Shown: positions 24,248 to 33,007, counted from the stretch's first letter. The stretch: DNA of 64,000 nucleotides from Flavisericum labens (GCF_045446075.1 NZ_JBJJBQ010000001.1:1-64000), one strand, 5' to 3'. Notes: generated from the sequence alone by a model not told the origin. Made by a program: numbers and translations.

Positions 24248-25363
24248 CTAAATTAATTCTGCTAGTTCTTTACCTATTAGACTACCTATAGCTACTCCCA
24301 TCCCGCCAAGTCTTACGCCACAAAATACATTATCTGAAACTTGTTTTACAATGGCCTTTTTCTGGTTACCAACCCCCATTATGCCACTCCATCTATGTTC
24401 AATTTCAAAAGTAGTTTCGGGTAGGATAGTTGTTTTTAAAAGTTCTTCAAGTCTATTTTGAATTAAACTGGTTTGGGCAAATTCTGTAGTTTCTTCTCCT
24501 TTAAAATCAAGATTTCTACCGCCTCCAAACAAAACTCGATTGTCAATATTCCTGAAATAATAATAGCCTTTATCCAAATGAAACGTTCCCTTAATTTCTA
24601 GATTTTTAATTGGCTTTGTAATTAAAACCTGTGCCCTAGCCGGTTTAACTGTTTCATTAATTAATTGCGAGGCAAATCCGTTTGTAGCTATTAATAATTT
24701 TGAAGCGGAAAATTCAAATTTTTTGGTTTCTATTTTAACTGAATTTTGATTTTCTGAAAAACCCTCAACTGATATATTATTTAGAATTTTAATGCCAGAG
24801 GCATAAACTTGTTGAAGCAAATTTTCCATCATTCTCCCTGTGTCAATCTGGGATTCAAAAGGATTATAGATGGTCGTTTTTTCAATATTTTTAAAATTGA
24901 AATCGTGCTTTTTTAAGTTAAAAACCTCGGCGTTAAAAATAGGTGAAAGTACTTTGTTTATTTCACAACGCTTTGAAATACATTCTTCAAATAGTACTTT
25001 ATCATTACTGCAGAACAATTCATATCCGCCATAATTTTTGTAACCCATTGCGGATTCTCCCAACCTTTGTCTTAATAATTCTAGGCCATCAACTCTTTTC
25101 TTTATTAACGAATAAACCTCATCTGTGGAATGTGTTTTTAGATCGTTTATAGTTTCACTAAGACTCCCGAAACAAGCAAATCCGGCGTTTTTTGTGCTGG
25201 CGCCTTGAGGTAAAAAACCCTTTTCTAAGATAAGTATTTTACTTTTTGGAAATTTCTCTTTTAAAAAAAGTGCACAGTTTAAACCCACAATACCACTGCC
25301 AACAATACAAAATTTGACGTTGGTTAACCACGACTTTATTTCCCAATAAGACAGATTCATCAT
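24248..25363 (-). CDS. FAD-dependent oxidoreductase (DAO family)
   Basis: The 371-residue protein has an N-terminal Rossmann dinucleotide-binding motif, CIVGSGIVGLNCALFL (about residues 18-33). The acidic residue that would contact the ribose is in LILEKGFLPQGASTKNAGFACFG. The C-terminal segment GGMGVAIGS is the second FAD contact of DAO-family (PF01266) enzymes. These oxidise amines or amino acids; the substrate is not evident. No partner gene is adjacent. MM at the start leaves two equivalent start codons. Confidence 0.82.
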   Translation of the reverse strand: MMNLSYWEIKSWLTNVKFCIVGSGIVGLNCALFLKEKFPKSKILILEKGFLPQGASTKNAGFACFGSLSETINDLKTHSTDEVYSLIKKRVDGLELLRQRLGESAMGYKNYGGYELFCSNDKVLFEECISKRCEINKVLSPIFNAEVFNLKKHDFNFKNIEKTTIYNPFESQIDTGRMMENLLQQVYASGIKILNNISVEGFSENQNSVKIETKKFEFSASKLLIATNGFASQLINETVKPARAQVLITKPIKNLEIKGTFHLDKGYYYFRNIDNRVLFGGGRNLDFKGEETTEFAQTSLIQNRLEELLKTTILPETTFEIEHRWSGIMGVGNQKKAIVKQVSDNVFCGVRLGGMGVAIGSLIGKELAELI

Positions 25364-25400
25364 GCTAATTTAAGGCTTTAAATAATACCGTGAACCTGTG

Positions 25401-25461
25401 TTAAGGATAGGAGCGGCATCCTTTTTTGAGGTACGAAAAAAAGATACAGTGGATAGCCTGA
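25401..25461. repeat. Flavobacterial dispersed intergenic repeat (degenerate)
   Basis: AAGGAT and ATCCTT (25403-25408 and 25418-25423) form a short hairpin followed by a T run. Then comes AAAGATACAGTGGATAGCCTGAC. In reverse complement this resembles the element at 7682-7763 (GGCTATCCACTGTATC against GGGCTTTCCACTGCAATC). The 163-base gap otherwise holds only the accC terminator. Confidence 0.4.
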
Positions 25462-25488
25462 CTTTTGTTTTTGGCAAAAGTAACACCA

Positions 25489-25518
25489 TAAAAAAACTCC
25501 GAAATTGCTTTCGGAGTT
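25489..25518 (-). terminator. Terminator after accC
   Basis: The hairpin AACTCCGAAA / TTTCGGAGTT has a TTGC loop. An A run on the plus strand reads as a T run for the leftward accC transcript. Confidence 0.75.
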
Positions 25519-25526
25519 ATAATTGT

Positions 25527-26876
25527 TTATTCTTCTAGTTTTTCCATTTTGAAATCTTCCATAAATTTTGTGGTGTAATTACCAGCAATGTAATCTGGAT
25601 GATCCATGAGCTGTCTATGGAACGGAATAGTCGTTTTTATGCCTTCTATAACAAACTCGTCTAAAGCACGCTTCATTTTACTGATAGCCTCCTCTCTGGT
25701 TTGTGCCGTAGTAATTAATTTGGCAATCATAGAATCGTAGTTTGGCGGAATGGCATATCCTGCATAAACATGAGTATCTAAACGCACTCCGTGCCCACCT
25801 GGAGCATGCAGAGTTGTAATAACACCAGGCGATGGCCTGAAACCATTGTATGGATCCTCTGCATTGATTCTACATTCAATGGAGTGTAGGTTTGGTAAAT
25901 AATTTTTTCCGGAAATTGGAACACCTGCAGCTACCAAAATTTGTTCACGAATTAAATCGAAATCGATAACTTGCTCGGTAATAGGATGCTCTACCTGAAT
26001 ACGCGTATTCATTTCCATGAAATAGAAGTTACGGTGCTTATCTACCAAAAACTCGATAGTTCCTGCCCCCTCGTATTTAATATATTCAGCAGCTTTTACT
26101 GCGGCATCACCCATTTTTTTACGCAATGCGGTGGTCATAAATGGCGATGGCACCTCTTCAGTAAGTTTTTGGTGGCGACGTTGAATCGAGCAATCGCGTT
26201 CTGATAAATGACAAGCTCTTCCTTTAGAATCGCCAACAATTTGAATTTCTATATGTCTAGGCTCTTCAATAAGCTTTTCCATATACATATCGTCATTACC
26301 AAAGGCGGCTTTGCTCTCTTGCCTGGCAGAATCCCATGCATCTTTTAAATCTTCAGGCTTAAAAACCCCTCTCATTCCTTTTCCACCACCACCAGCAGAA
26401 GCTTTAAGCATAACAGGATAACCCGTTTCTTTTGCTAGTTTTTTACATTCCTCAAAATCTTTGATAACGCCATCACTTCCAGGAACACATGGTACTCCTG
26501 CCGCTTTCATGGTTTCTTTGGCGTTGGCTTTATCGCCCATTCTATCAATCATCTCTGGGTCTGCACCAATAAATTTGATACCGTGTTCTTCACAAATTTT
26601 TGAAAATTTTGCATTTTCTGATAAAAACCCATATCCAGGATGAATGGCATCGGCATTGGTAATTTCTGCAGCCGAAATTATGTTGGACATTTTTAAATAA
26701 GACTCGCTACTTGGCGCTGGACCAATACAAACGGCTTCGTCGGCAAACTTTACGTGTAAACTCTCTGCATCTGCTTTAGAGTAGACCGCTACCGTTTTTA
26801 TGCCCATTTCTTTACAGGTTCTAATCACACGAAGTGCAATCTCCCCTCTATTGGCTATCAATATTTTTTTAAACAT
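25527..26876 (-). CDS. accC: Acetyl-CoA carboxylase, biotin carboxylase subunit
   Basis: The 449-residue protein has the complete biotin carboxylase layout: MFKKILIANRGEIALRVIRTCKE, an ATP-grasp glycine-rich loop KASAGGGGKGMR, then EMNTRIQVEHPITEQ with the active-site residues. It carboxylates biotin on AccB with bicarbonate and ATP in the first step of fatty acid synthesis. It lies 97 bases after accB on the same strand. The gap contains short direct repeats (GATCTAATAACC twice). Confidence 0.95.
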   Translation of the reverse strand: MFKKILIANRGEIALRVIRTCKEMGIKTVAVYSKADAESLHVKFADEAVCIGPAPSSESYLKMSNIISAAEITNADAIHPGYGFLSENAKFSKICEEHGIKFIGADPEMIDRMGDKANAKETMKAAGVPCVPGSDGVIKDFEECKKLAKETGYPVMLKASAGGGGKGMRGVFKPEDLKDAWDSARQESKAAFGNDDMYMEKLIEEPRHIEIQIVGDSKGRACHLSERDCSIQRRHQKLTEEVPSPFMTTALRKKMGDAAVKAAEYIKYEGAGTIEFLVDKHRNFYFMEMNTRIQVEHPITEQVIDFDLIREQILVAAGVPISGKNYLPNLHSIECRINAEDPYNGFRPSPGVITTLHAPGGHGVRLDTHVYAGYAIPPNYDSMIAKLITTAQTREEAISKMKRALDEFVIEGIKTTIPFHRQLMDHPDYIAGNYTTKFMEDFKMEKLEE

Positions 26877-26973
26877 CTCTTTTGTGTTAGATTAATTAGT
26901 CATTTGGATTATTCGATTATTGGATTATTAGACAAATAAAGATCTAATAACCGAGTGATCTAATAACCTAATA

Positions 26974-27468
26974 TTAAGATGGGTCTACTAGAAATAAAGG
27001 TTGATCAAATTCTACAGGAGAAGAATCTTCAACTAATATTTTTACAACTTTTCCTGAAACTTCAGACTCAATCTCGTTGAAAAGCTTCATAGCCTCAATT
27101 ATACATAGCACATCACCTTCTGCAATGGTTTGCCCTACTTCAACAAACAAAGGTTTGTCTGGAGATGGCTTTCTGTAGAATGTTCCAATTATTGGAGACT
27201 TTATAGTTATGTATTTTGAATCGTCGTCTGCTGCTTTTGGTGCTTCAGATTCAGCTGCTTTTGCAGGTGCCGCTGCCTCAGCTGGTGGAGCTGCAACTAC
27301 CTGTTGCGGTATCTGAGATGGAACATGTGCGTACTGTACCGCTGGATTTTTTCCTGAATCCGACCCTGTTCTGATGGTGATTTTAACATCTTCCATCTCT
27401 AGTTTAACCTCACTTGCGCCAGATTTGGCAACAAATTTGATTAGGTTTTGAATCTCTTTTATATCCAT
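26974..27468 (-). CDS. accB: Biotin carboxyl carrier protein AccB
   Basis: The 164-residue protein has an N-terminal dimerisation helix, a Pro/Ala-rich linker (about 45-80) and a C-terminal biotinyl domain. The biotinylated lysine is K128 in IIEAMKLFNEIES. It carries the carboxyl group between AccC and the carboxyltransferase. It is part of the fabH-accB-accC set, 28 bases after fabH. Confidence 0.94.
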   Translation of the reverse strand: MDIKEIQNLIKFVAKSGASEVKLEMEDVKITIRTGSDSGKNPAVQYAHVPSQIPQQVVAAPPAEAAAPAKAAESEAPKAADDDSKYITIKSPIIGTFYRKPSPDKPLFVEVGQTIAEGDVLCIIEAMKLFNEIESEVSGKVVKILVEDSSPVEFDQPLFLVDPS

Positions 27469-27496
27469 AATTTTACTAATTTTAGTTAGTGGGTTG

Positions 27497-28498
27497 TTAG
27501 TTATTAGAATTATAGGCCCATTTTAGATAAATAGCGCCCCAGTTGAATCCGCCACCAAAGGCTGCAAAAATAATTTTATCTCCTTTTTTAAGTTCTGCTT
27601 CGTAATCGTTCAACAATAAAGGTAATGTTGCAGACGTGGTATTTCCATATTTATGGATATTAACCATCACTTTTTCCTCCTCAAGATCAATACGTTGCGC
27701 TGTAGCGTCGATAATACGCTTATTGGCTTGGTGAGCAGCCAACCAATCTACATCGCTTTTAGTTAAATTATTGCGCTCTAAAATCTTAACCGTGGCATCG
27801 GCCATATTGAACACGGCATTTTTAAAAACGGTGCGACCTTCTTGAAAAGCATATTGCCCACCTTTTGCCATAGCTTCTTCTGTTATAGGAAAAGATGAAC
27901 CTCCATAAGTGGCCTGTAGAAACTCACGCCCCGTACCATCACTTCTTAAGTATTCGTCTTTTAGCCCTAAGTCTTCTTCATTAGGCTCAAATAAAACGGC
28001 ACCAGCGCCATCACCAAAAATGATGCAAGTTGCGCGGTCTTTATAATTAATGATTGATGACATTTTATCGGCACCTATCAACAAGACATTTTTATATCTT
28101 CCAGACTCAATATAGCTGGCTGCCACAGACATTCCATACAAAAAGCTTGAACAAGCCGCATCCATATCAAAAGAAAAAGCGTTGGTTGCACCAATTCCAG
28201 CAGCCGTAAAAGATGCTGTTGAAGCCGCTTTCATGTCTGGAGTTGCTGTTGCAACAATAACAAGTTCAATGTCTTTTGGGTCTATCCCCTTTTTATTAAT
28301 AAGATCTTGTGCTGCTTTTATGGCAAGATAAGATGTGCCCTTACCGTTGTCTCTTAGGATTCTACGCTCCTTGATTCCAGTTCTGGAGGTAATCCATTCG
28401 TCATTTGTATCAACCATGTTTTCAAGCATTTGATTGGTCAATACATATTCTGGCACATACGCACCTACAGCTGTAATTGCCGCTGAGATTTTACTCAT
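27497..28498 (-). CDS. fabH: Beta-ketoacyl-ACP synthase III (FabH)
   Basis: The 333-residue thiolase-fold enzyme carries the catalytic triad C116 (DAACSSFLYG), H256 (AAHQANKRI) and N286 (YGNTTSA). These are the canonical FabH residues. It condenses an acyl-CoA starter with malonyl-ACP to begin fatty acid synthesis; in this phylum branched starters are usual. It lies downstream of rpmF, separated by a terminator, and upstream of accB. Confidence 0.93.
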   Translation of the reverse strand: MSKISAAITAVGAYVPEYVLTNQMLENMVDTNDEWITSRTGIKERRILRDNGKGTSYLAIKAAQDLINKKGIDPKDIELVIVATATPDMKAASTASFTAAGIGATNAFSFDMDAACSSFLYGMSVAASYIESGRYKNVLLIGADKMSSIINYKDRATCIIFGDGAGAVLFEPNEEDLGLKDEYLRSDGTGREFLQATYGGSSFPITEEAMAKGGQYAFQEGRTVFKNAVFNMADATVKILERNNLTKSDVDWLAAHQANKRIIDATAQRIDLEEEKVMVNIHKYGNTTSATLPLLLNDYEAELKKGDKIIFAAFGGGFNWGAIYLKWAYNSNN

Positions 28499-28631
28499 AC
28501 CTTTTAAATTATTCGATTAACAAAATCGTTAAAAATAGTGGGAAAACGCTCAATATTTTACGAAAACTACTAAATTTTGACGTAATATAATGCAAATTAC
28601 GTGTTTTTGTTTTTTAGAAAAAGTATTTCAT

Positions 28632-28660
28632 AAAAAAAAACGCCCAACAATGAGCGTTTT
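28632..28660 (-). terminator. Terminator after rpmF
   Basis: AAAACGC and GCGTTTT form a stem around CCAACAATGA. A run of nine A on the plus strand is a T run for the leftward transcript. It partly separates rpmF from fabH. Confidence 0.65.
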
Positions 28661-28683
28661 ATTATATACTTACATAACCATTT

Positions 28684-28887
28684 TTATGCTACGTTCTCTA
28701 CTTCTTCAGAATTGTCAATTAACACTTGACCTCTGTAGTATAGTTTTCCTTCATGCCAATGTGCTCTGTGGTATAAGTGCGCTTCACCTGTTGTTGGGCA
28801 TGTTGCAATCTGTGGCGCAGTTGCTTTGTAATGTGTTCTTCTTTTATCTCTTCTAGTTTTCGAGATTTTTCTTTTAGGATGTGCCAT
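28684..28887 (-). CDS. rpmF: 50S ribosomal protein L32
   Basis: The 67-residue protein starts MAHPKRKISKTRRDKRRTHYKA, diagnostic of L32. Its zinc ribbon is degenerate: only one cysteine (TCPTTGEAHLYHRAHW) is seen, so this is the zinc-free form. It sits 8 bases after the DUF177 gene, the conserved arrangement in bacteria. Confidence 0.95.
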   Translation of the reverse strand: MAHPKRKISKTRRDKRRTHYKATAPQIATCPTTGEAHLYHRAHWHEGKLYYRGQVLIDNSEEVENVA

Positions 28888-28895
28888 TTTATATG

Positions 28896-29435
28896 TTATT
28901 TATCCGTTAATAATTTCTTTAATTTATTCCATCGAGGATCTATTTCCTCTTCCTGTTCTTTCTCTTCTTTTTGCTTAGGGCTTAACTCTTCTAATTTTTC
29001 AAGTATGTCTGAATCTAAGGTGCCGTCTTCAATTCCTGGGTGTATTCTTTTTAAAGGAACCCCTAGTATAACCAATTCATAAATGTACTGCTGTATATTA
29101 ATTTCGAAAGTACCATGAGGAACAATCAATATATCAATATAATCATCGTTGTACTCTTCTCCAAACTTTACAACCAGATTAAAATCGTTTTCTATATCTT
29201 GATTATAAGGTTCGTTGGTAAGGTCGCAATTAACGTTCACCCATCCAGAAATTTTAAAATGTAACTCTAGAAAGGTTGTCTTTTTTTCAAGCTCTACATC
29301 AACTGAGACGCTTACATCATTAAAATCTTCATACTCAAAATGTTCAAAGAACGCTTGTTCAATTTTGTACTCAAAATGATGCTTCCCTATTTTCAACCCA
29401 ACAAATGGAATTGTAAATTCTTTTAATAGCTTCAT
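28896..29435 (-). CDS. DUF177 / YceD-family protein (23S rRNA-associated)
   Basis: The protein has 179 residues from ATG 29435 (MKLLKEFTIPFVGLK). The C-terminal region IDPRWNKLKKLLTDK is the signature end of the YceD family (DPRWxxL), and an acidic stretch lies before it. Family members are found upstream of rpmF and have been linked to 23S rRNA accumulation. It is co-transcribed with rpmF from the -7 box at 29460-29467. An upstream frame extension by three codons is possible. Confidence 0.85.
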   Translation of the reverse strand: MKLLKEFTIPFVGLKIGKHHFEYKIEQAFFEHFEYEDFNDVSVSVDVELEKKTTFLELHFKISGWVNVNCDLTNEPYNQDIENDFNLVVKFGEEYNDDYIDILIVPHGTFEINIQQYIYELVILGVPLKRIHPGIEDGTLDSDILEKLEELSPKQKEEKEQEEEIDPRWNKLKKLLTDK

Positions 29436-29459
29436 TATCAACATCTATTTTGAGCCTGC

Positions 29460-29467
29460 AAATATAT
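29460..29467 (-). promoter_or_regulatory. -7 promoter box for the DUF177-rpmF unit
   Basis: The minus strand reads TATATTTG, a perfect TAnnTTTG match, about 25 bases before the start codon. Confidence 0.5.
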
Positions 29468-29560
29468 AAATTTTTATTTACGCCACATGACTTATAAACA
29501 TTTTTTTGTTTATCTCTTTCAATCTCTTGATTTTAACAATTATTTACTAAATTCGAGCGC

Positions 29561-30613
29561 TTAACGGTGCTCTTTTCTGGGTGCTTTTCTAAGTGGATTT
29601 TTGGTGAGTTTTTCGTAACTCCTTCTGTTTTTAAAAATTTGAATAGCACTAAAAACAGCTTCTTTAAAGGAGTTTTCGTCTGCTTTTCCTTGTCCTGCAA
29701 TTTCAAAAGCCGTACCGTGGTCTGGGGATGTTCTTACCTTACTTAAACCTGCCGTAAAATTAACGCCTTGCCCAAACGATAAAGTTTTAAATGGCACTAA
29801 ACCTTGATCGTGGTATGAGGCTATTATGGCATCAAAATTTTTATAGTTATTGGAGCCAAAAAAACTATCAGCCGCATAAGGACCAAAAACCAGTTTCCCT
29901 GTTTCTTTTATTTTTTGCAGAGTAGGTCTTAAAACATCATCGTCCTCACTGCCAATTACACCATTATCGCCGGTATGTGGGTTAATACCCAAAACAGCAA
30001 TTTTAGGCTTTTGTATTTTAAAATCGCGTTTAAGGGAATCGTAAACTGTACCTATTTTCTGCTCAATCAATTCCGCTGTGATATGGCTCGCAATATCTTT
30101 TACAGGAACATGATCGGTAAACAAACCTACCCGCAAGGTATCGGTAATCATAAACATAAGGCTTTCACCCCCCAGTTCTTGAGCCAAATAATCCGTATGG
30201 CCAGGGAATTTAAATTTTTCAGATTGAATATTGTGCTTGTTTATTGGTGCGGTTACCAAAACATCAATATCATTATTTTTTAAAGCCTTTGTTGCGTCTT
30301 CCAAAGACTTTATAGCGTACCCGCCAATTTTCAAATCTTCTTTTCCAAATTCAATATCAACGGGTTCTTTCCAGCAATTAAACACATTTACCTTTCCATG
30401 AACCAATTGGTCGATATTATGGATACTATTGAAATTAATTTCAGAGTTAAAGTGTGATTTAAAAAACGACATCACTTTTATGGACGCAAAAATTACGGGC
30501 GTGCAAAAATCGAGCATTCGGGAGTCTTCAAAAGTTTTTAAAACAATTTCACCTCCAATACCGTTTAAGTCTCCTATCGATATGCCTACTGTTATATTTT
30601 CTGCGTGCTTCAT
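29561..30613 (-). CDS. pdxA: 4-hydroxythreonine-4-phosphate dehydrogenase PdxA
   Basis: The protein has 350 residues from ATG 30613 (MKHAENITVGISIGDLNGIGGEIVLKTF). GDLNGIG, PINKHNIQSEKFKFPGHTDYLAQ with metal-binding His, and INPHTGDNGVIGSEDDDVL are the hallmarks of PdxA. It oxidises 4-phospho-hydroxy-threonine in pyridoxal phosphate synthesis, with NAD and a divalent metal, as a dimer. The open frame extends to 30721, but that part overlaps ribE and its promoter, so the later ATG is chosen. Confidence 0.93.
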   Translation of the reverse strand: MKHAENITVGISIGDLNGIGGEIVLKTFEDSRMLDFCTPVIFASIKVMSFFKSHFNSEINFNSIHNIDQLVHGKVNVFNCWKEPVDIEFGKEDLKIGGYAIKSLEDATKALKNNDIDVLVTAPINKHNIQSEKFKFPGHTDYLAQELGGESLMFMITDTLRVGLFTDHVPVKDIASHITAELIEQKIGTVYDSLKRDFKIQKPKIAVLGINPHTGDNGVIGSEDDDVLRPTLQKIKETGKLVFGPYAADSFFGSNNYKNFDAIIASYHDQGLVPFKTLSFGQGVNFTAGLSKVRTSPDHGTAFEIAGQGKADENSFKEAVFSAIQIFKNRRSYEKLTKNPLRKAPRKEHR

Positions 30614-30636
30614 TGAAAAATGACAACTTTTGTTCG

Positions 30637-30644
30637 TAATTTTG
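30637..30644 (+). promoter_or_regulatory. -7 promoter box for ribE
   Basis: TAATTTTG matches TAnnTTTG, 45 bases before the ribE start. It lies in the short divergent pdxA-ribE gap. Confidence 0.4.
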
Positions 30645-30660
30645 AAATTCTTTCGATTGG

Positions 30661-30668
30661 CAAATTTA
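30661..30668 (-). promoter_or_regulatory. -7 promoter box for pdxA
   Basis: The minus strand reads TAAATTTG, a perfect TAnnTTTG match, 47 bases before the pdxA ATG. It supports the later pdxA start. Confidence 0.45.
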
Positions 30669-30689
30669 ACTAAATAAACAGACAATAAT

Positions 30690-31286
30690 ATGTTTACTGG
30701 AATTATTGAAGATATTGGCACAGTTTCAAATTTAACAAAGGAGTTGGATAATCTTCATGTCTCCATAAAAAGTCAGATAACCTCTGAATTAAAAATAGAC
30801 CAAAGTGTAGCCCATAACGGTGTTTGCCTAACCGTAGTTGCTATTGATGGTGATGAATATACGGTAACAGCCATTAAAGAAACTTTAGAAAAAACCAACT
30901 TACGAACCTTACAAATTAATGATAAAGTAAATTTGGAGCGGGCTATGAAATTGGGCGACCGCCTTGACGGGCATATCGTGCAGGGCCATGTTGACCAAAC
31001 CGCAACTTGTACTGATATTAAAGAAGCAAACGGAAGCTGGGTTTTCACCTTTAGTTACGATTCTTCACTAAATAACATCACTATTGAAAAAGGATCGATA
31101 ACTGTAAACGGAACGAGTTTAACCGTGGTGAATTCCAAAAAAGATAGTTTTAGCGTGGCCATTATCCCATATACTTACGAGCACACCAACTTTAATTCCT
31201 TTAAAAAGGGAACCGTTGTAAATTTAGAATTTGATGTTTTGGGTAAATATGTAGCTAGACTTGTAGAACTTGACCAGCTTAATTAA
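30690..31286 (+). CDS. ribE: Riboflavin synthase, alpha subunit
   Basis: The 198-residue protein opens with the diagnostic MFTGIIEDIG and repeats the lumazine-binding fold: VAHNGVCLTVV near 47-60, GHIVQGHVDQTA near 95-106, then SITVNGTSLTVV. It dismutates two 6,7-dimethyl-8-ribityllumazine molecules to riboflavin. There is no room for an FMN riboswitch: the gap to pdxA is 76 bases. Its stop overlaps the PID-CTERM gene end on the other strand by four bases. Confidence 0.94.
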   Translation: MFTGIIEDIGTVSNLTKELDNLHVSIKSQITSELKIDQSVAHNGVCLTVVAIDGDEYTVTAIKETLEKTNLRTLQINDKVNLERAMKLGDRLDGHIVQGHVDQTATCTDIKEANGSWVFTFSYDSSLNNITIEKGSITVNGTSLTVVNSKKDSFSVAIIPYTYEHTNFNSFKKGTVVNLEFDVLGKYVARLVELDQLN

Positions 31287-31486
31287 TATTCTTTCCGGGT
31301 TATTAATTTTTTTCCACCGTAAAATAGAGCAAAGGCCAGACCAAACAAGACGCCTCCATCAATTGGCAAACCTGGTGGTGGTGTTGGTGGTCCGGGAGGA
31401 GGCATAGCCTCCCCTTGAGCAGCACATACAAAACTTATTAATACAAATAAGATTGAGGCAAATATTCTTTTATTTTGTATTGTCAT
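31283..31486 (-). CDS. Small PID-CTERM sorting-signal protein
   Basis: The protein has 67 residues from ATG 31486. A signal peptide (RIFASILFVLISFVCAAQG) leads into a proline-rich stretch (PPPGPPTPPPGLP). The motif LPIDGG, a hydrophobic span (VLFGLAFALFYGG) and a basic tail (KKLITRKEY) follow. This tripartite end fits the Bacteroidota PID-CTERM sorting domain. The mature product would consist of little more than the anchor. A GTG start at 31495 is possible but overlaps the -7 box. No exosortase is nearby. Confidence 0.75.
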   Translation of the reverse strand: MTIQNKRIFASILFVLISFVCAAQGEAMPPPGPPTPPPGLPIDGGVLFGLAFALFYGGKKLITRKEY

Positions 31487-31494
31487 CTGGGTCA

Positions 31495-31502
31495 CAAATG
31501 TA
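31495..31502 (-). promoter_or_regulatory. -7 promoter box for the PID-CTERM gene
   Basis: The minus strand reads TACATTTG, a perfect TAnnTTTG match, 8 bases before ATG 31486. Confidence 0.45.
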
Positions 31503-31544
31503 TAAAAAAAAGCAGTTTCACAAAATCTTTATCATTTTTACGTA

Positions 31545-31575
31545 CAAAAAACATCTTTAAAACGCAAAAAACATC
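31545..31575. promoter_or_regulatory. Direct repeats in the PID-CTERM/methyltransferase gap
   Basis: CAAAAAACATC occurs at 31545-31555 and 31565-31575, a period of 20 bases, close to two helical turns. This is compatible with a tandem protein-binding site. It lies about 59-90 bases upstream of the PID-CTERM gene and 211-241 upstream of the methyltransferase. The rest of the 299-base gap is AT-rich with no other gene seen. Confidence 0.35.
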
Positions 31576-31738
31576 GATGAAACACACTTTTTTTACTAAA
31601 AAAGATATCAAAAATTAATCCCTTCATTAAGTTTCGAACAAATATATGTATAATTTCTGTTTGTTTCCATACTCATTTATAGTTGATAACAATTTTATAA
31701 AAGATTGATTTTTGTCAAGACCAAAACTATTCATTATT

Positions 31739-31746
31739 TAAATTTG
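31739..31746 (+). promoter_or_regulatory. -7 promoter box for the restriction-modification genes
   Basis: TAAATTTG matches TAnnTTTG, with TTTG at 31711-31714 as a -33 candidate. It lies 39 bases before the methyltransferase ATG. Confidence 0.45.
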
Positions 31747-31785
31747 TTTCTCTTTAATTACTCATGAAGAATTAGGAATCTGCTT

Positions 31786-33003
31786 ATGTTAAAAGTTGTA
31801 GAATTATTTGCCGGCGTTGGGGGTTTTAGGCTTGGTTTAGAAGCTTCCAACTACCATATAGTTTGGAGCAACCAATGGGAACCCAGCACAAAAACCCAAC
31901 ATGCTTCTATGGTTTACGAAGCTCGTTTTGGAAAAGATAACCACGTTAATGCCGATATCGCATCGGTACCAACCGCAGACATTCCAGACCACGATGTGTT
32001 GGTTGGCGGATTTCCTTGCCAGGATTATTCGGTCGCCACAACCCTACAAAACTCTAAAGGTCTAAAAGGAAAAAAAGGTGTTTTGTGGTGGTCTATTCAG
32101 AGAATTTTAGAGGAAAAGAAAAACAAACCTCAATATCTTTTTTTAGAAAATGTAGACCGGCTATTAAAATCACCCTCAACGCAGCGCGGTCGTGATTTTG
32201 CAGTCATGTTGCAAAGCTTAAACCAATTGGGGTACGCCGTGGAATGGCGAGTTATCAATGCTGCCGATTACGGTATGCCCCAACGGCGGCGACGTGTATT
32301 TTTTATTGGCTACCACAAAACCTCATCTGTTCATAAGAGAATTGAAAAGGCCTCAAAAGCAAATTGGCTCAATACAGAAGGAACTATAGCCAAAGCATTT
32401 CCTGTTGAAAAAAATGATTCCTTAAAGAAGATTGAACTAAAAGGCACTTTAGTAGAAATTACCAACAATTTCAATAAAAATGGCACTCTATCCCCATTTC
32501 AAAACACTGGGGTTTTAATAAATGGCAAGGTTTACACGGTCAAGACCCAACCACTTTACGAAGGTAAAAAAACGGTTCTGGGCGATGTTCTTCAAAAAGG
32601 CGAAGTCACCCCTGAGTTTTTTCTAAACGAAAGTGATAAACCAAAATGGGAGTACCTAAAAGGATCTAAAAAAGAAAAGCGGAAAACCAAGGCTGGATTT
32701 GAGTACAATTACAGCGAAGGGGCCATGATTTATCCTGATCCTCTCGATAATGCATCGCGCACTATCATAACGGGTGAAGGCGGCAAGTCGCCTTCGAGAT
32801 TTAAACACGTTGTGACCACTAAAAAGGGACTTAGGCGATTGACACCCGTGGAGCTGGAAAGGCTCAACATGTTTCCAGATAACCACACCAAACTCGATGG
32901 CATTACAGATACCAAACGTGCCTTTTTTATGGGCAACGCACTAGTGGTTGGGGTGGTAGAAAAAATAGGCCAAACACTTTACAACCAAGTAAAAAAGAAA
33001 TAA
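31786..33003 (+). CDS. DNA (cytosine-5) methyltransferase
   Basis: The 405-residue protein carries the C5-methyltransferase motifs in canonical order: motif I FAGVGGFR (8-15), motif IV GGFPCQDYSV with catalytic C78, motif VI ENV (121-123), motif VIII QRRRRVFFIG (166-175) and motif X GNALVVGVV near the end. The variable region between motifs VIII and IX (about 180-355) sets the recognition sequence, which I cannot infer. It methylates cytosine C5 in DNA. The next gene starts four bases later and is probably the cognate nuclease. Confidence 0.92.
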   Translation: MLKVVELFAGVGGFRLGLEASNYHIVWSNQWEPSTKTQHASMVYEARFGKDNHVNADIASVPTADIPDHDVLVGGFPCQDYSVATTLQNSKGLKGKKGVLWWSIQRILEEKKNKPQYLFLENVDRLLKSPSTQRGRDFAVMLQSLNQLGYAVEWRVINAADYGMPQRRRRVFFIGYHKTSSVHKRIEKASKANWLNTEGTIAKAFPVEKNDSLKKIELKGTLVEITNNFNKNGTLSPFQNTGVLINGKVYTVKTQPLYEGKKTVLGDVLQKGEVTPEFFLNESDKPKWEYLKGSKKEKRKTKAGFEYNYSEGAMIYPDPLDNASRTIITGEGGKSPSRFKHVVTTKKGLRRLTPVELERLNMFPDNHTKLDGITDTKRAFFMGNALVVGVVEKIGQTLYNQVKKK

Positions 33004-33007
33004 AATA

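Noticed and set aside
28590..28856. 88-codon plus-strand frame opposite rpmF
   Set aside because: It covers the L32 gene and its terminator in antisense; L32 is certain.
30614..30689. FMN riboswitch before ribE
   Set aside because: The gap is only 76 bases and holds two promoters; no RFN element fits.
30614..30721. Longer N-terminus for PdxA
   Set aside because: It overlaps ribE and the divergent promoter; MKHAENITVGISIGDLNGIG is the usual start.
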